A stretch of 64,000 nucleotides of DNA from Streptomyces rishiriensis (GTDB lineage Bacteria; Actinomycetota; Actinomycetes; Streptomycetales; Streptomycetaceae): contig NZ_JAUSWV010000002.1 of the NCBI RefSeq assembly GCF_030815485.1, positions 7,378,001 to 7,442,000 on the forward strand, written 5' to 3'. Positions 42,189 to 50,149 of this stretch are shown here, in pieces (position 1 is the first letter of the stretch; every line of letters begins with the position of its first letter). The position numbers and the translations under genes are program-made. Under the pieces are notes generated by a model that saw nothing but the letters and a program-made list of their open reading frames with translations, made no database searches and had not been told where the DNA came from.

Positions 42189-42917
42189 TCACGAGGACAT
42201 GATGAAGTCCAGGGCGTAGCCGGAAGCGGTCGTCCAGTAGGTGACGCGGGCCCCGTCGTCGAACGCCACCTTGCGAGGCAGGTCGACGCCGATCGGCTCA
42301 CTCCCGTCGCTGCCGAGCTCGCGGCCGTGGAGGAGGAGGGTGACCGTGTCCGTCTCGTACTGGTCCATCGGGACACCGGAGGCGAGCAGCGCGGCGTACG
42401 CCTCGTCACCCGGAGCGAGCGTGACGGGCCCCGCCTTCGGGTCGCTGTCCTCGTACACGTCGATCGGATACCGGGCCTCGGCGTACTCACCGAGGAAGAG
42501 GTGCGGGTAGTGGTAGACGCCGCACCGCTTGTCGCCGGTGTTGGTGACGGTGATCAGCAGGTGCTTGGGGACCTCGCCCTTCCCGTCCTCGAGCGTGGTG
42601 CCGAACGAGAGGTTCTCCGCGGCGCAGGCGGGAGCGGCGACGGCACCGCCGCCGCTCCCGCCGCCGGTGGCGCCCCCCGTCCGGTCGCCACCGGCGCCCG
42701 GACCGCCGCTCGGCGTGGCCGAACCCGTCGTGCCCGGCTCTGTTGGGCTCGTCGCGCTCGGCCGGTCCGAGGCCGTGGAGCCCGTGCTGTCGGTCTCGCC
42801 CGGCTCGCACGCGGTGGACGCGAGCATCGCGCCGACCGCCGCGGCCCCCACGGCGCAGCCCCTCCAGCCCTTGCGGCTCCCGGACGTCCTTCGGTTCTTG
42901 TGCACAGCGGCATTCAT
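42189..42917 (-). CDS. Secreted DUF4232-type lipoprotein
   Basis: The 242-aa protein has a basic N-terminus, hydrophobic stretch and lipobox MLASTAC (Cys ~37). A long Ser/Thr/Gly/Pro linker (~38-95) follows. The folded part has the DUF4232 features LLITVTNTGDKRCGVYHYP, with Cys residues likely paired (CAAEN..RCGVY) and a beta-sandwich pattern. It would be anchored outside the membrane. It is 105 bp upstream of the histidine kinase on the same strand, so it could be a sensor accessory, though this is inference. Confidence 0.8.
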   Translation of the reverse strand: MNAAVHKNRRTSGSRKGWRGCAVGAAAVGAMLASTACEPGETDSTGSTASDRPSATSPTEPGTTGSATPSGGPGAGGDRTGGATGGGSGGGAVAAPACAAENLSFGTTLEDGKGEVPKHLLITVTNTGDKRCGVYHYPHLFLGEYAEARYPIDVYEDSDPKAGPVTLAPGDEAYAALLASGVPMDQYETDTVTLLLHGRELGSDGSEPIGVDLPRKVAFDDGARVTYWTTASGYALDFIMSS

Positions 42918-43112
42918 GGTGTTCCCCCGTGGCCGGCCGTACCGGCCGCTCTCGACTTCCGATGCGCCGGGGCGTCGTCCCGGCCAAGCCGAGGCTAGGA
43001 GAGCGAGGGTGACGAAGGCATCCGGCAGAAGGCCGGCGACTCCGTCGACCTTGGGCGTCGAGCGGCTCCCCGGCGTAGACCCGGAGCCGACGACAGGGTC
43101 AACCTGCGGTTG

Positions 43113-43138
43113 ACCGGGCCTGAGGCCGGTGGCCCGGT
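43113..43138 (-). terminator. Terminator after the FMN reductase gene
   Basis: ACCGGGCC (43113-43120) pairs with GGCCCGGT (43131-43138) over a 10-nt loop, about 30 bp past the minus-strand reductase stop codon. Confidence 0.55.
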
Positions 43139-43167
43139 GCGGGCCGCGCCGAACTGCCCGGCCGCCG

Positions 43168-43764
43168 TCAGACGGGGTACGGGGCGGCCTCGCGTGCCGT
43201 ACGCAACGCTCCCGCCCACCACTCCAGTTGGTCGAGCAGGGTCTTGGTGTACCCGGCGACCCCGGGGTCGAGCGGACGCCCGTCCTGCCACGCCGTGAAG
43301 TAGTTCGGAAAGGCCAGGCCGTCGCGGACGGTCACCGCGTGCACCTCGGTCAGCACGTTCTCCAGGTGCAGCACCGCGTGCCGGCCGCCTGCCGCGCCGC
43401 CATAGCTGACGAAGGCGACGGGTTTGGCCGTCCACTGGGTGAAGTGCCAGTCGATGGCCGCCTTCAACGAGGCGGGGTAGCTGTGGTTGTACTCGGGGGT
43501 GACCACGATGAACGCGTCGGCGCTCTCCAGCGCGGACGTCAGAGGCGCCATCCCGGCCGGGCGGGGGTAGTCGTCGCCGGCGTACTTGGGCGAGGCCGCG
43601 GGCAGCGCGAGCGGGATGTCGATCTCGGCCAGATCGACCACGTCCACGTCGAAACCGGCGTGCAGGCGCGCCTGTTCGGTGACCCACGAGGCCACGACCG
43701 GGCCGAACCGTCCCTCCCGGACGCTCCCGATGATGATCACCAGCTTGTGCTTGTCGTTGTCCAT
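43168..43764 (-). CDS. NADPH-dependent FMN reductase family protein
   Basis: The 198-aa flavodoxin-fold protein starts KLVIIIGSVREGRFG, with the FMN loop GSVREGRFG, and contains VVTPEYNHSYPASLKAAIDW and FVSYGGAAGGRHAV. It belongs to the same family as the gene at 24336 but is a distant relative of it. The ATG at 43764 is preferred; two in-frame GTG codons at 43770 and 43773 are alternatives. It is divergent from an MmyB-type regulator, which may control it. Confidence 0.87.
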   Translation of the reverse strand: MDNDKHKLVIIIGSVREGRFGPVVASWVTEQARLHAGFDVDVVDLAEIDIPLALPAASPKYAGDDYPRPAGMAPLTSALESADAFIVVTPEYNHSYPASLKAAIDWHFTQWTAKPVAFVSYGGAAGGRHAVLHLENVLTEVHAVTVRDGLAFPNYFTAWQDGRPLDPGVAGYTKTLLDQLEWWAGALRTAREAAPYPV

Positions 43765-43864
43765 GTCCACCACGATCGGACCGCACCGTGACCACAGCCA
43801 GACCGTGTTCAGACTGGCCCCCGCAGGGCCACGCTGAGCACTGCGCCGTCGGCGGGCAGCGCCC

Positions 43865-43877
43865 TATGCTCGGCGCA
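43865..43877 (+). promoter_or_regulatory. -10 element for a leaderless regulator gene
   Basis: TATGCT (43865-43870) lies 6 bp before the ATG at 43877, and there is no Shine-Dalgarno sequence. Transcription would start at or next to the A of the ATG. No clear -35 is visible. Confidence 0.5.
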
Positions 43878-44713
43878 TGGGCACGCCGTTGGGGGATTTC
43901 GTCCGGGCCAAGCGCGACAGCGTCCAGCCGCAGTCGCTGGGGCTTCCCGATCGTGGCCGCCGCCGGTCACCGGGGCTGCGGCGGCTGGATCTGGCCGCGC
44001 GGGCCGGTATCAGCGTCGAATACCTGACCCGCATCGAGCAGGGCCGGGACCGCCGCCCGTCGCCGGCGGTGGTCCACGCGCTCGCCGACGCTCTCAGCCT
44101 CGACCCCTCGGAGCGCGAGCATCTGCGCTACCTCGCGAAGATCACCGGCGGCGAATGCTCCGCGCACGCCCGGTCGACACCGGCGACCCGGCAGGTGCGG
44201 CCGTCGGTGATCGAGACGCTCCGCCTCCTCGAACCGGGCATCGCCGTGGTCACCAACCGGCTGGGCGACATCCTGGCCCGCACCAGCGGGTACGAGTCGG
44301 TGACCGGTGCGGCCGGACTGCTCGACGACGACACCCCCAATCTCACCCGCTACGTCTTCACCGACTCCCGCGCCCGCACGTTCTTCGCCGACTGGGACGA
44401 CATCGCCGACGAGCAGGCGTTCGACCTGTGGCTCGGGCCGTCCGCCGAGAACTCCGAGTGGCTCACCGCGCAACTCGCGGCCGTCGCCGGCCCCGACTTC
44501 ACCCGCCGCCGGAACCGTCACGTCGTGCCACGACGTGGCCTCCTGCGGCTCAACCACCCCTGCGGACTCGAACTCCGGCTGCGCCGCGAGACACTCGAAC
44601 TCTCCTCGGACGCACAGCAGATCATCGTCTTCCTGCCCGCGGACGACACGACGGCCGAGGCCGTCGCACAACTGGGCCGAGGCCCTCACGGCCGGCTCCG
44701 GGCCATCTCGTGA
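43877..44713 (+). CDS. XRE-family regulator with MmyB-like domain
   Basis: The 278-aa protein begins with a Cro/C1 HTH (LDLAARAGISVEYLTRIEQGRDRRPS in outline: LAARAGISVEYLTRIEQG). An MmyB-like ligand-binding domain follows (LEPGIAVVTNRLGDILARTS, PNLTRYVFTDSRARTFF). Such regulators often control an adjacent divergent oxidoreductase, here the FMN reductase. The leaderless ATG at 43877 is supported by the TATGCT just upstream. Confidence 0.9.
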   Translation: MGTPLGDFVRAKRDSVQPQSLGLPDRGRRRSPGLRRLDLAARAGISVEYLTRIEQGRDRRPSPAVVHALADALSLDPSEREHLRYLAKITGGECSAHARSTPATRQVRPSVIETLRLLEPGIAVVTNRLGDILARTSGYESVTGAAGLLDDDTPNLTRYVFTDSRARTFFADWDDIADEQAFDLWLGPSAENSEWLTAQLAAVAGPDFTRRRNRHVVPRRGLLRLNHPCGLELRLRRETLELSSDAQQIIVFLPADDTTAEAVAQLGRGPHGRLRAIS

Positions 44714-45021
44714 CAGCGCGTCCGCCACGGGCCCCCGGCAACGATCCCGGTCGTCCACACCGTGCGGCTCCCAGGCCGCCACGCCGGTTCACCCGGCGGG
44801 CCCACTGCGCCGTTCGGAGTCGTGATCACAGGCCGGGAAAGGGTTGGACGAGGTGATGCCCGGGCTTGTAGCTTGCGGTGGACCGCGACACCGCCCGAGG
44901 AGGTGAGACCCATGAACGCTGTATCGATGTGGGTGCTCCCCCTTGCCGTCACGGTCGGGCGACCGATGTAGGTGTCGCCGGGAGCGCCTCGCCACCAAGG
45001 CACTCCCGAAAGGCAACTCCC
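44714..45021 (+). promoter_or_regulatory. Long leader region of the Rox-like gene
   Basis: This 308-bp gap carries a likely promoter, TTGGAC (44844-44849) with TGTAGC (44867-44872) 17 bp downstream, giving a transcript start near 44880. The leader of about 140 nt contains a small ORF with a strong ribosome site. The left part (44714-44840) shows no gene. Confidence 0.5.
44912..44971 (+). CDS. 19-codon upstream ORF (possible leader peptide)
   Basis: ATG at 44912 is preceded by GAGGAGGTGAGACCC, one of the strongest ribosome sites in the window. It encodes MNAVSMWVLPLAVTVGRPM and stops with TAG at 44969-44971, 50 bp before the Rox-like start. Such an arrangement suits translational or transcriptional attenuation of the downstream gene. 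No alternative hairpins were worked out, so the role is inferred from position and the ribosome site. Confidence 0.5.
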   Translation: MNAVSMWVLPLAVTVGRPM

Positions 45022-46566
45022 ATGGATTCCTCGAAGTTCACCGCCGCGCCGCCGTCGAACGAAACGGTCGAGCGCGACCTCACCGTGGACGACGTCCCCG
45101 GACTCCGGCCGTCGGCCCCGGACGCCGGCCGCACGCCTCTCCTGTTCGACGTGATCATCGCCGGATGCGGTCCGACCGGCGCGATGCTGGCCGCCGAACT
45201 GCGGCTGCACGATGTGCGGGTGCTCGTTCTGGAGAAGGAGACCGAGCCCGTGCCGTTCGTCCGCATCGTCGGCCTGCACATCCGCAGCCTCGAGCTGATG
45301 GCCATGCGGGGACTGCTGGATCGCCTGCTCGCGCACGGCAGACAGCGTCCGGCCGGCGGACTCTTCGCCGCCATCGACAAACCCGCGCCCGAGGACCTGG
45401 ATTCCGCGCACGCCTATCTGCTGGGCATCCCGCACCCGGTCGTCGTTCGCCTGCTCGAAGAGCACGCGACTCAACTCGGCGCGCAGGTCCGGCGCGGTTG
45501 TGCGGTGGCCGCTCTCGAGCAGGACGACGAGGGCGTGACCGTCGAGCTGGCCGACGGAGAACAGCTGCGGTCGCGCTATCTCGTCGGCTGTGACGGTGGG
45601 CGCAGCACGGTGCGCAAACTGCTCGGCGTCGGCTTCCCCGGTGAGCCCTCGCGGACCGAGACGCTGATGGGCGAGATGGAAGTGGGTGTGCCGCCGGAGG
45701 AGGTCGCCGCCAAGGTGGCCGAGATCGCCAGGACCGACAAGCGATTCTGGCTCAGGCCCTTCGGCGCGGGGGCGTACAGCGTCGTGGTCCCCGCCGCGGG
45801 AGTCAGCGATCGCGCGGAACCCCCCACTCTCGAGGACTTCAAGCGACAGCTGCGCACCATCGCCGGAACCGATTTCGGCGTGCACTCCCCGCGCTGGCTG
45901 TCCCGCTTCGGGGATGCCACCAGGCTGGCCGAACGCTATCGGGTGGGGCGGGTGCTGCTGGCCGGCGATGCGGCGCACATCCATCCGCCCACCGGCGGAC
46001 AGGGCCTCAACCTGGGCGTTCAGGACGCGTTCAACCTCGGCTGGAAACTGGCCGCCCAGATCCGCGGCTGGGCGCCGGGAACACTGCTGGACACCTACCA
46101 CGCCGAACGCCGTCCGGTCGCCGAGGACGTGCTGGACAACACCCGCGCCCAGATGGAACTGCACTCCGCCGAACCGGGCCCGCGGGCCGTGCGCAGGCTG
46201 CTCACCGAACTGATGGACTTCGACGAGGTGAACCGCCGTCTGGTCGAGAAGATCACCGCGATCGGCATCCGCTACGACTTCGGCGAGGGCCCCGACCTGC
46301 TCGGCCGCCGCCTGCCCGACATCGTCGTGAAGGACGGCCACCTCTACGGTCTGCTGCGTCGCGGCCGCGGACTGCTGCTGGACCGCACCGAAAGCCTGAC
46401 CGTCGGCGGCTGGTCGGACCGGGTCGATCACCTCGCGGACCGCACCGCGGCACTGGACGTCCCGTGCGTGCTGCTGCGCCCCGACGGCCACGTCGCCTGG
46501 ATCGGCGACGACCAGCGGGACCTGGACGACCACCTCTTCCGCTGGTTCGGCCAGCCCGCCCGCTGA
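45022..46566 (+). CDS. rox: Rifampicin monooxygenase (Rox)-like FAD hydroxylase
   Basis: The 514-aa class-A flavoprotein has FAD motif VIIAGCGPTGAMLAAELRL, DG motif YLVGCDGGRSTVRKLLG and GD motif LLAGDAAHIHPPTGGQGL. Blocks such as WLSRFGDATRLAERYRVGRV, DFDEVNRRLVEKITAI and HVAWIGDDQRDLDDHL are recognisable from Rox enzymes, which hydroxylate and inactivate rifamycins. A tail of about 40 residues precedes the first strand and is unusual for Rox. The ATG at 45022 has only a weak AAGGCAA. The aromatic-polyketide hydroxylases are the main alternative. Confidence 0.65.
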   Translation: MDSSKFTAAPPSNETVERDLTVDDVPGLRPSAPDAGRTPLLFDVIIAGCGPTGAMLAAELRLHDVRVLVLEKETEPVPFVRIVGLHIRSLELMAMRGLLDRLLAHGRQRPAGGLFAAIDKPAPEDLDSAHAYLLGIPHPVVVRLLEEHATQLGAQVRRGCAVAALEQDDEGVTVELADGEQLRSRYLVGCDGGRSTVRKLLGVGFPGEPSRTETLMGEMEVGVPPEEVAAKVAEIARTDKRFWLRPFGAGAYSVVVPAAGVSDRAEPPTLEDFKRQLRTIAGTDFGVHSPRWLSRFGDATRLAERYRVGRVLLAGDAAHIHPPTGGQGLNLGVQDAFNLGWKLAAQIRGWAPGTLLDTYHAERRPVAEDVLDNTRAQMELHSAEPGPRAVRRLLTELMDFDEVNRRLVEKITAIGIRYDFGEGPDLLGRRLPDIVVKDGHLYGLLRRGRGLLLDRTESLTVGGWSDRVDHLADRTAALDVPCVLLRPDGHVAWIGDDQRDLDDHLFRWFGQPAR

Positions 46567-46650
46567 TGTCGCCCGGGCAACCGAGAGGCCCGCTACGGAG
46601 GACCGGAACGGCCGGTGGCGACTGACCGCTTCGCACCCCGATGCCCGCCC

Positions 46651-46694
46651 GCGCGGGGCCGCGACCGGAACGGAGACCGGTCGCGGCCCCGCGC
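46651..46694. terminator. Perfect 18-bp bidirectional terminator
   Basis: GCGCGGGGCCGCGACCGG (46651-46668) pairs exactly with 46677-46694 around AACGGAGA. It lies between the convergent Rox-like and pirin genes. Confidence 0.85.
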
Positions 46695-46735
46695 CGTCCG
46701 CCGGCGCCGTCGTCCCCGCGCCGTGCCCGACCGGG

Positions 46736-47701
46736 TCAGCGCACCCTGCCGCGTGGTTTCAGCGGTGTCGGCGGCAGTTCCGGGGCGTGCAGCGGTGCCC
46801 CGTCGTAGCCCTTCACCTCGCCGAAGCGGGTGCCCTCCGTCCAGTCGTCGCGGGCCTGGGCGATCTCTTCCTGGGACCGGCCGACGAAGTTCCACCACAT
46901 GACGAGCTCCTCCTCGAACGGCTCGCCGCCGAGGAGCATCAGGCCCGCGTCGGACTCGGCGCGCAGGGGCAGTTCGGTGCGGCCGCAGCCGAGGTAGAGC
47001 ATCGAGCCCGGGAGCACGGGCACCCCGTCCACGTGGGCCTCGCCGGACATCGACAGGACGCCGTACTCGAAGTCGGGGTCCAGCGGCAGCCGGACGTCGG
47101 CGCCCCGGGCGAGCGCCAGGTCGGCACCGACGAGGGGGGTGTACGTCGTGCCGGGGGAGGCCGCACCGTCGAGGGCGCCGAGGAGCACGGTGGCGGTGAG
47201 GCCGGGGGCGGTGACCGCGGGCAGTTCGGCGTGGTGCTCGAAGCGGGGGTCGGTGTGCCGGTGGGCCTCCGGCAGCGCGACCCAGAGCTGGGCGCCGTGC
47301 AGATACCGGGCGTGCGACCGCGGGCTCTCCTCGGAATGACTGATCGCGCGCCCCGAGGTCATCAGCCCGAGTTCCCCGGGCCGGATGGTCTGGAGGCTGC
47401 CGGTCGAGTCGCGGTGCAGGACCTCGCCCTCGTGCAGCCAGCTGACGGTCTGCAGCCCCATGTGCGGATGCGGCGGGACCTGCATGCCGGGTTCGTCGGC
47501 GATGTCGTCGGGGCCGTAGTGGTCGACGAACGCCCAGGCGCCGATCATGCGCCGCCCGAGGTTCGGCAGCAGCCGGCGTACCTCGGTCGACCCGCCGAGC
47601 TTCACATGCCGAGGGCTCAGCAGTTCGCGGACGGGTTCGGCGACGACGAATCCACGGCCGCCGCACAGACTCGGTGCGGGCGCACGGTCAAGGTTGCTCA
47701 T
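46736..47701 (-). CDS. Pirin family protein
   Basis: The 321-aa bicupin has the metal-binding HPHMGLQTVSWLHEGEVLHRDS segment, here seen as PPHPHMGLQTVSWL and later GRAISHSEESP, with the expected His and Glu ligands. The pirin C-terminal domain starts near residue 190. Some pirins are quercetinases or redox sensors. YGPDDIADEPGMQVPPHPHMG is the conserved lead-in. The ATG at 47701 begins the frame. Substrate is not predictable. Confidence 0.92.
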   Translation of the reverse strand: MSNLDRAPAPSLCGGRGFVVAEPVRELLSPRHVKLGGSTEVRRLLPNLGRRMIGAWAFVDHYGPDDIADEPGMQVPPHPHMGLQTVSWLHEGEVLHRDSTGSLQTIRPGELGLMTSGRAISHSEESPRSHARYLHGAQLWVALPEAHRHTDPRFEHHAELPAVTAPGLTATVLLGALDGAASPGTTYTPLVGADLALARGADVRLPLDPDFEYGVLSMSGEAHVDGVPVLPGSMLYLGCGRTELPLRAESDAGLMLLGGEPFEEELVMWWNFVGRSQEEIAQARDDWTEGTRFGEVKGYDGAPLHAPELPPTPLKPRGRVR

Positions 47702-47777
47702 GCGGTCAACCTAGCGGTCGGCCACGGCGTTGCGCACAAGGAGCGGTGCCGGGGTCGGCGTGCCTTCGGCGGGCGGT

Positions 47778-48266
47778 TCAGTCGGCCAGGGCCGCCGCGA
47801 GTTCCGAGGTGGCCCGCGCGATGTCGGTGTCCGGCTCGGCGAGCAGTTGACGCAGGACGTCGCGCTGGGCGTGGACGGCGTGCCGGGCCGCGCGTTCCCA
47901 TGCCACGTAGTTGTCGGGGTGGTGCAGCAGCTTGGGGTACGCGGCGGCGGTCGTCTCCCACTGCCGGGTGTCGGCGATGCTCTTCAGCAGGCGCAGGATC
48001 TCCGCGCGGCAGGTGACCTGGGGGAGCCGGACGAGTTCCCAGAGGAAGGGCACCGTCGCGGCCGTCGCCTCGTCGACGACGAAGCCGAACTGGCAGATCC
48101 GGCGGCGAAGTTGACCGAGCGCGGAGCCGGCGCTGTCGGCGTCGCCGCGGGCGAGCGTGGTGAGCAGGAACGGGATGCCCGCCGCGGAGCCGGTGGAGTC
48201 CTTGATCTCGGGCCACGGCACGTGCCCCAGGTCCTTGAGAGGAGAAGGTCTCTTGGTAGCAGTCAT
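47778..48266 (-). CDS. Helical-repeat protein of unknown function
   Basis: The 162-aa protein has alternating amphipathic helices with a HEAT/ARM-like look (GIPFLLTTLARGDADSAGSA, ATVPFLWELVRLPQVTC, RAEILRLLKSIADT). I do not recognise a named family. It begins 1 bp after the stop of the RsbW-like ATPase gene (TGACATG), so the two are very probably one operon. A regulatory or protein-binding role within the whiJ-like cluster is an inference. Confidence 0.7.
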   Translation of the reverse strand: MTATKRPSPLKDLGHVPWPEIKDSTGSAAGIPFLLTTLARGDADSAGSALGQLRRRICQFGFVVDEATAATVPFLWELVRLPQVTCRAEILRLLKSIADTRQWETTAAAYPKLLHHPDNYVAWERAARHAVHAQRDVLRQLLAEPDTDIARATSELAAALAD

Positions 48267-48267
48267 G

Positions 48268-48753
48268 TCAGCTGTCGGATATCGGGTCGGAGTCGGGACG
48301 GGGGCGGGTCGGCAGCATCGCCCAGACGGTCTTGCCCGCGGGGGAGCGCCGGGTCCAGCCCCAGTGTTCGGAGAGGGCCTCGATGATGTGCAGTCCGCGG
48401 CCGTGTTCCAGGAGGTCGCCCGCGGCGCGCGAGTGGACGGGCAGTCTGTCGCTCGGGTCGGTGACCGCGCACACCAGGTGCGCGCGGCGCAGGGTGAGCC
48501 GCAGCCGCACCGGGAACTCGTCCGTCGAGGTGTGCGGGAGCCCGTGCAGAACGGCGTTGGCCGCCAGTTCGGTGACGACGGTGACCGCGTCGTCGGTGCA
48601 GCGCTCCAGGGACCAGCAGTCGAGGGTGCGCTGGGTGAAGTCCCGTGCCTGGGCGAATCCCTCCCGGCTGCCCATGAGGTACAGGGCGGCGGTTCTGGGG
48701 GAGTCGCGGACGGAAACGGACTCGTAACTCCGGAACTGCGCAGGTGATGACAC
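48268..48753 (-). CDS. RsbW-like ATP-binding protein (AbaA orfC-like)
   Basis: The 161-aa HATPase_c_2 protein has N-box VVTELAANAVLHG (~60-72) and G-box HGRGLHIIEALSEHWGW. It lacks a receiver or phospho-acceptor domain. Anti-sigma-kinase-like ATPases of this type occur beside DUF397 and DUF5753 genes in whiJ/abaA loci. The GTG at 48753 follows GGGAGATG. It is divergent from the DUF397 gene and linked to the downstream helical-repeat gene. Confidence 0.85.
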   Translation of the reverse strand: MSSPAQFRSYESVSVRDSPRTAALYLMGSREGFAQARDFTQRTLDCWSLERCTDDAVTVVTELAANAVLHGLPHTSTDEFPVRLRLTLRRAHLVCAVTDPSDRLPVHSRAAGDLLEHGRGLHIIEALSEHWGWTRRSPAGKTVWAMLPTRPRPDSDPISDS

Positions 48754-48788
48754 GGGGCATCTCCCTGAGGCGGCGTCAGGACATTGGA

Positions 48789-48860
48789 TTGGAACTGCGG
48801 TTGACGACGTGGCTATTATCCACGCTGACGAGGTCCTCGTGCAATTTCACGAGAAATTGC
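48789..48860 (+). promoter_or_regulatory. Promoter and perfect palindrome upstream of the DUF397 gene
   Basis: TTGGAA (48789-48794) and TATTAT (48814-48819) form a promoter with a 19-bp spacer. Downstream, GCAATTTCACGAGAAATTGC (48841-48860) is a perfect dyad with 8-bp arms and loop ACGA, just before the ribosome site. It is the most AT-rich element in the area and a good candidate binding site for the DUF5753 regulator. Confidence 0.65.
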
Positions 48861-48883
48861 GCGTACGAAGCGAGGAGAGAGCA

Positions 48884-49114
48884 GTGTCGTCAGTGTCGAA
48901 CGGAGTGCGGGCGAGTTCGCTGGGCGTCCGCTGGATCAAGAGCAGTCACAGCAACGCCGAGGGCAACTGTGTCGAGGTCGCGGCCCTGGACGGAGGTGGC
49001 GTCGCGCTGCGCAACTCCCGTGATCCCGACGGCCCCGCGCTGGTGTACACACCGGCCGAGGTCGCCGCGTTCGTCGCCGGAGCGAAGGGCGGGGAGTTCG
49101 ACCACCTGGTCTGA
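48884..49114 (+). CDS. DUF397 protein
   Basis: The 76-aa protein has the DUF397 core WIKSSHSNAEGNCVEVA (~17-33), then VALRNSRDPDGPALVYTPAEVAAF, cut here to its landmarks NSRDPDGP and YTPAEVAAF. DUF397 proteins are small partners of DUF5753/XRE regulators in Streptomyces and may antagonise them. The GTG at 48884 follows GAGGAG. It is 97 bp upstream of the DUF5753 regulator on the same strand. Confidence 0.92.
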   Translation: MSSVSNGVRASSLGVRWIKSSHSNAEGNCVEVAALDGGGVALRNSRDPDGPALVYTPAEVAAFVAGAKGGEFDHLV

Positions 49115-49211
49115 GGGGCTGCGTGGAAGGTCAATTCCCCTGCCGCGTGCGGACGGAGGGCCTCGGATGCGATACTGCGGTCTGTCGTCTGCCGGTCAAC
49201 GGGGAGTCAGG

Positions 49212-50135
49212 ATGTCCGTCGAGTCGCCTCGAGTGTCCCGCCTCGAACCGTATCTGAACCGGGCCGAGCCCGCCCCGACCTTGCTGAAAATGCTGGTCGG
49301 CGTCCAGTTGGCGGGTATCCGGGAGGACGCCGGCCTCTCTCAGGACCAGGCCGCGCGGGCCGTCGGGTTCAGTCCGGCGAAACTGTCGCGCATCGAGGCG
49401 GGCAAGGGTCGCAAGCCGCCCGTCGAGACGGACGTGCGCGCGCTCCTGTCGCTGTACGAGACCGACGACCACGAGGCCTCCGTGCTGCTCCGACTGCTGC
49501 GGCAGGCGGGCGAGCCGGGCTGGTGGCAGCGCTACGACAAACGGCTGATGCCCGAGTGGTTCGACCGGCTGGTCGGTCTCCAGGAGGCGGCCACCGCGAT
49601 CCGTACCTTCGAGATCCAGTACGTGCCGGGTCTGTTGCAGACCCCCGCGTACGCACGTGCCGTCGTCGAGCGCGGGCTGCCCTCGGCGACGTCCCGGGAG
49701 GTCGAGCGCCGGGTGGAGCTGCGGACGCGGCGCACCGAGCTGCTGCGGCGGCCGGACGCCCCGCGGGTGTGGGCGGTCCTCGACGAGTCGGTGCTGCTGC
49801 GGGTGCTGGGCGGCAAAGAGGTGATGCGCGAGCAGCTCGCCCACCTCGTGGAGATGGCCGGCCTGCCGCACGTCACGGTCCAGGTCGTTCCGTTGGACGT
49901 CACCCATGCCTCCGCGCCGGCCATACCGGTCACGTATCTGCGGTTCGGCGGCGTCGACCTGCCCGACGTCGTCTACCTGGAGCAGATCAGGAGCGCGACC
50001 TTCCTGGAGGACCGGGACGAGACGGAGGAGTACCGGGTCGCGCTGGACCGGCTCGCGGACGAGGCACTCGATCCCCGTGCCTCCATGGCGCTGCTGAAGG
50101 AGACGGCGGAGCGGCGCTATGCCGCCGCTCCGTGA
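49212..50135 (+). CDS. XRE-family regulator with DUF5753 (WhiJ/Scr1-type)
   Basis: The 307-aa protein has an XRE HTH (LAGIREDAGLSQDQAARAVG, SPAKLSRIEAGKGRKPP). The DUF5753 domain follows: WFDRLVGLQEAATAIRTFEI, YVPGLLQTPAYARAV, LLRVLGGKEVMREQLAHLVE, and a C-terminal VVYLEQI. WhiJ-type regulators act with DUF397 proteins in development and antibiotic production. The ATG at 49212 follows GGGGAGTCAGG. It probably binds the palindrome at 48841-48860, though this is not shown. Confidence 0.92.
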   Translation: MSVESPRVSRLEPYLNRAEPAPTLLKMLVGVQLAGIREDAGLSQDQAARAVGFSPAKLSRIEAGKGRKPPVETDVRALLSLYETDDHEASVLLRLLRQAGEPGWWQRYDKRLMPEWFDRLVGLQEAATAIRTFEIQYVPGLLQTPAYARAVVERGLPSATSREVERRVELRTRRTELLRRPDAPRVWAVLDESVLLRVLGGKEVMREQLAHLVEMAGLPHVTVQVVPLDVTHASAPAIPVTYLRFGGVDLPDVVYLEQIRSATFLEDRDETEEYRVALDRLADEALDPRASMALLKETAERRYAAAP

Positions 50136-50149
50136 GCCGAGGCGGCTCA
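50133..50149. terminator. Small dyad joining two convergent stop codons
   Basis: TGAGCC-GAGGC-GGCTCA (50133-50149) is a perfect 6-bp stem. Its first and last triplets are the stop codons of the DUF5753 gene and of the convergent methyltransferase gene. Confidence 0.5.

Noticed and set aside
44844..45021. A rifamycin-associated element (RAE) upstream of the Rox-like gene
   Set aside because: RAE is a 19-bp inverted repeat; here GGGCTTG and GCTTGCGG occur but are not inverted copies, so I do not claim the element.
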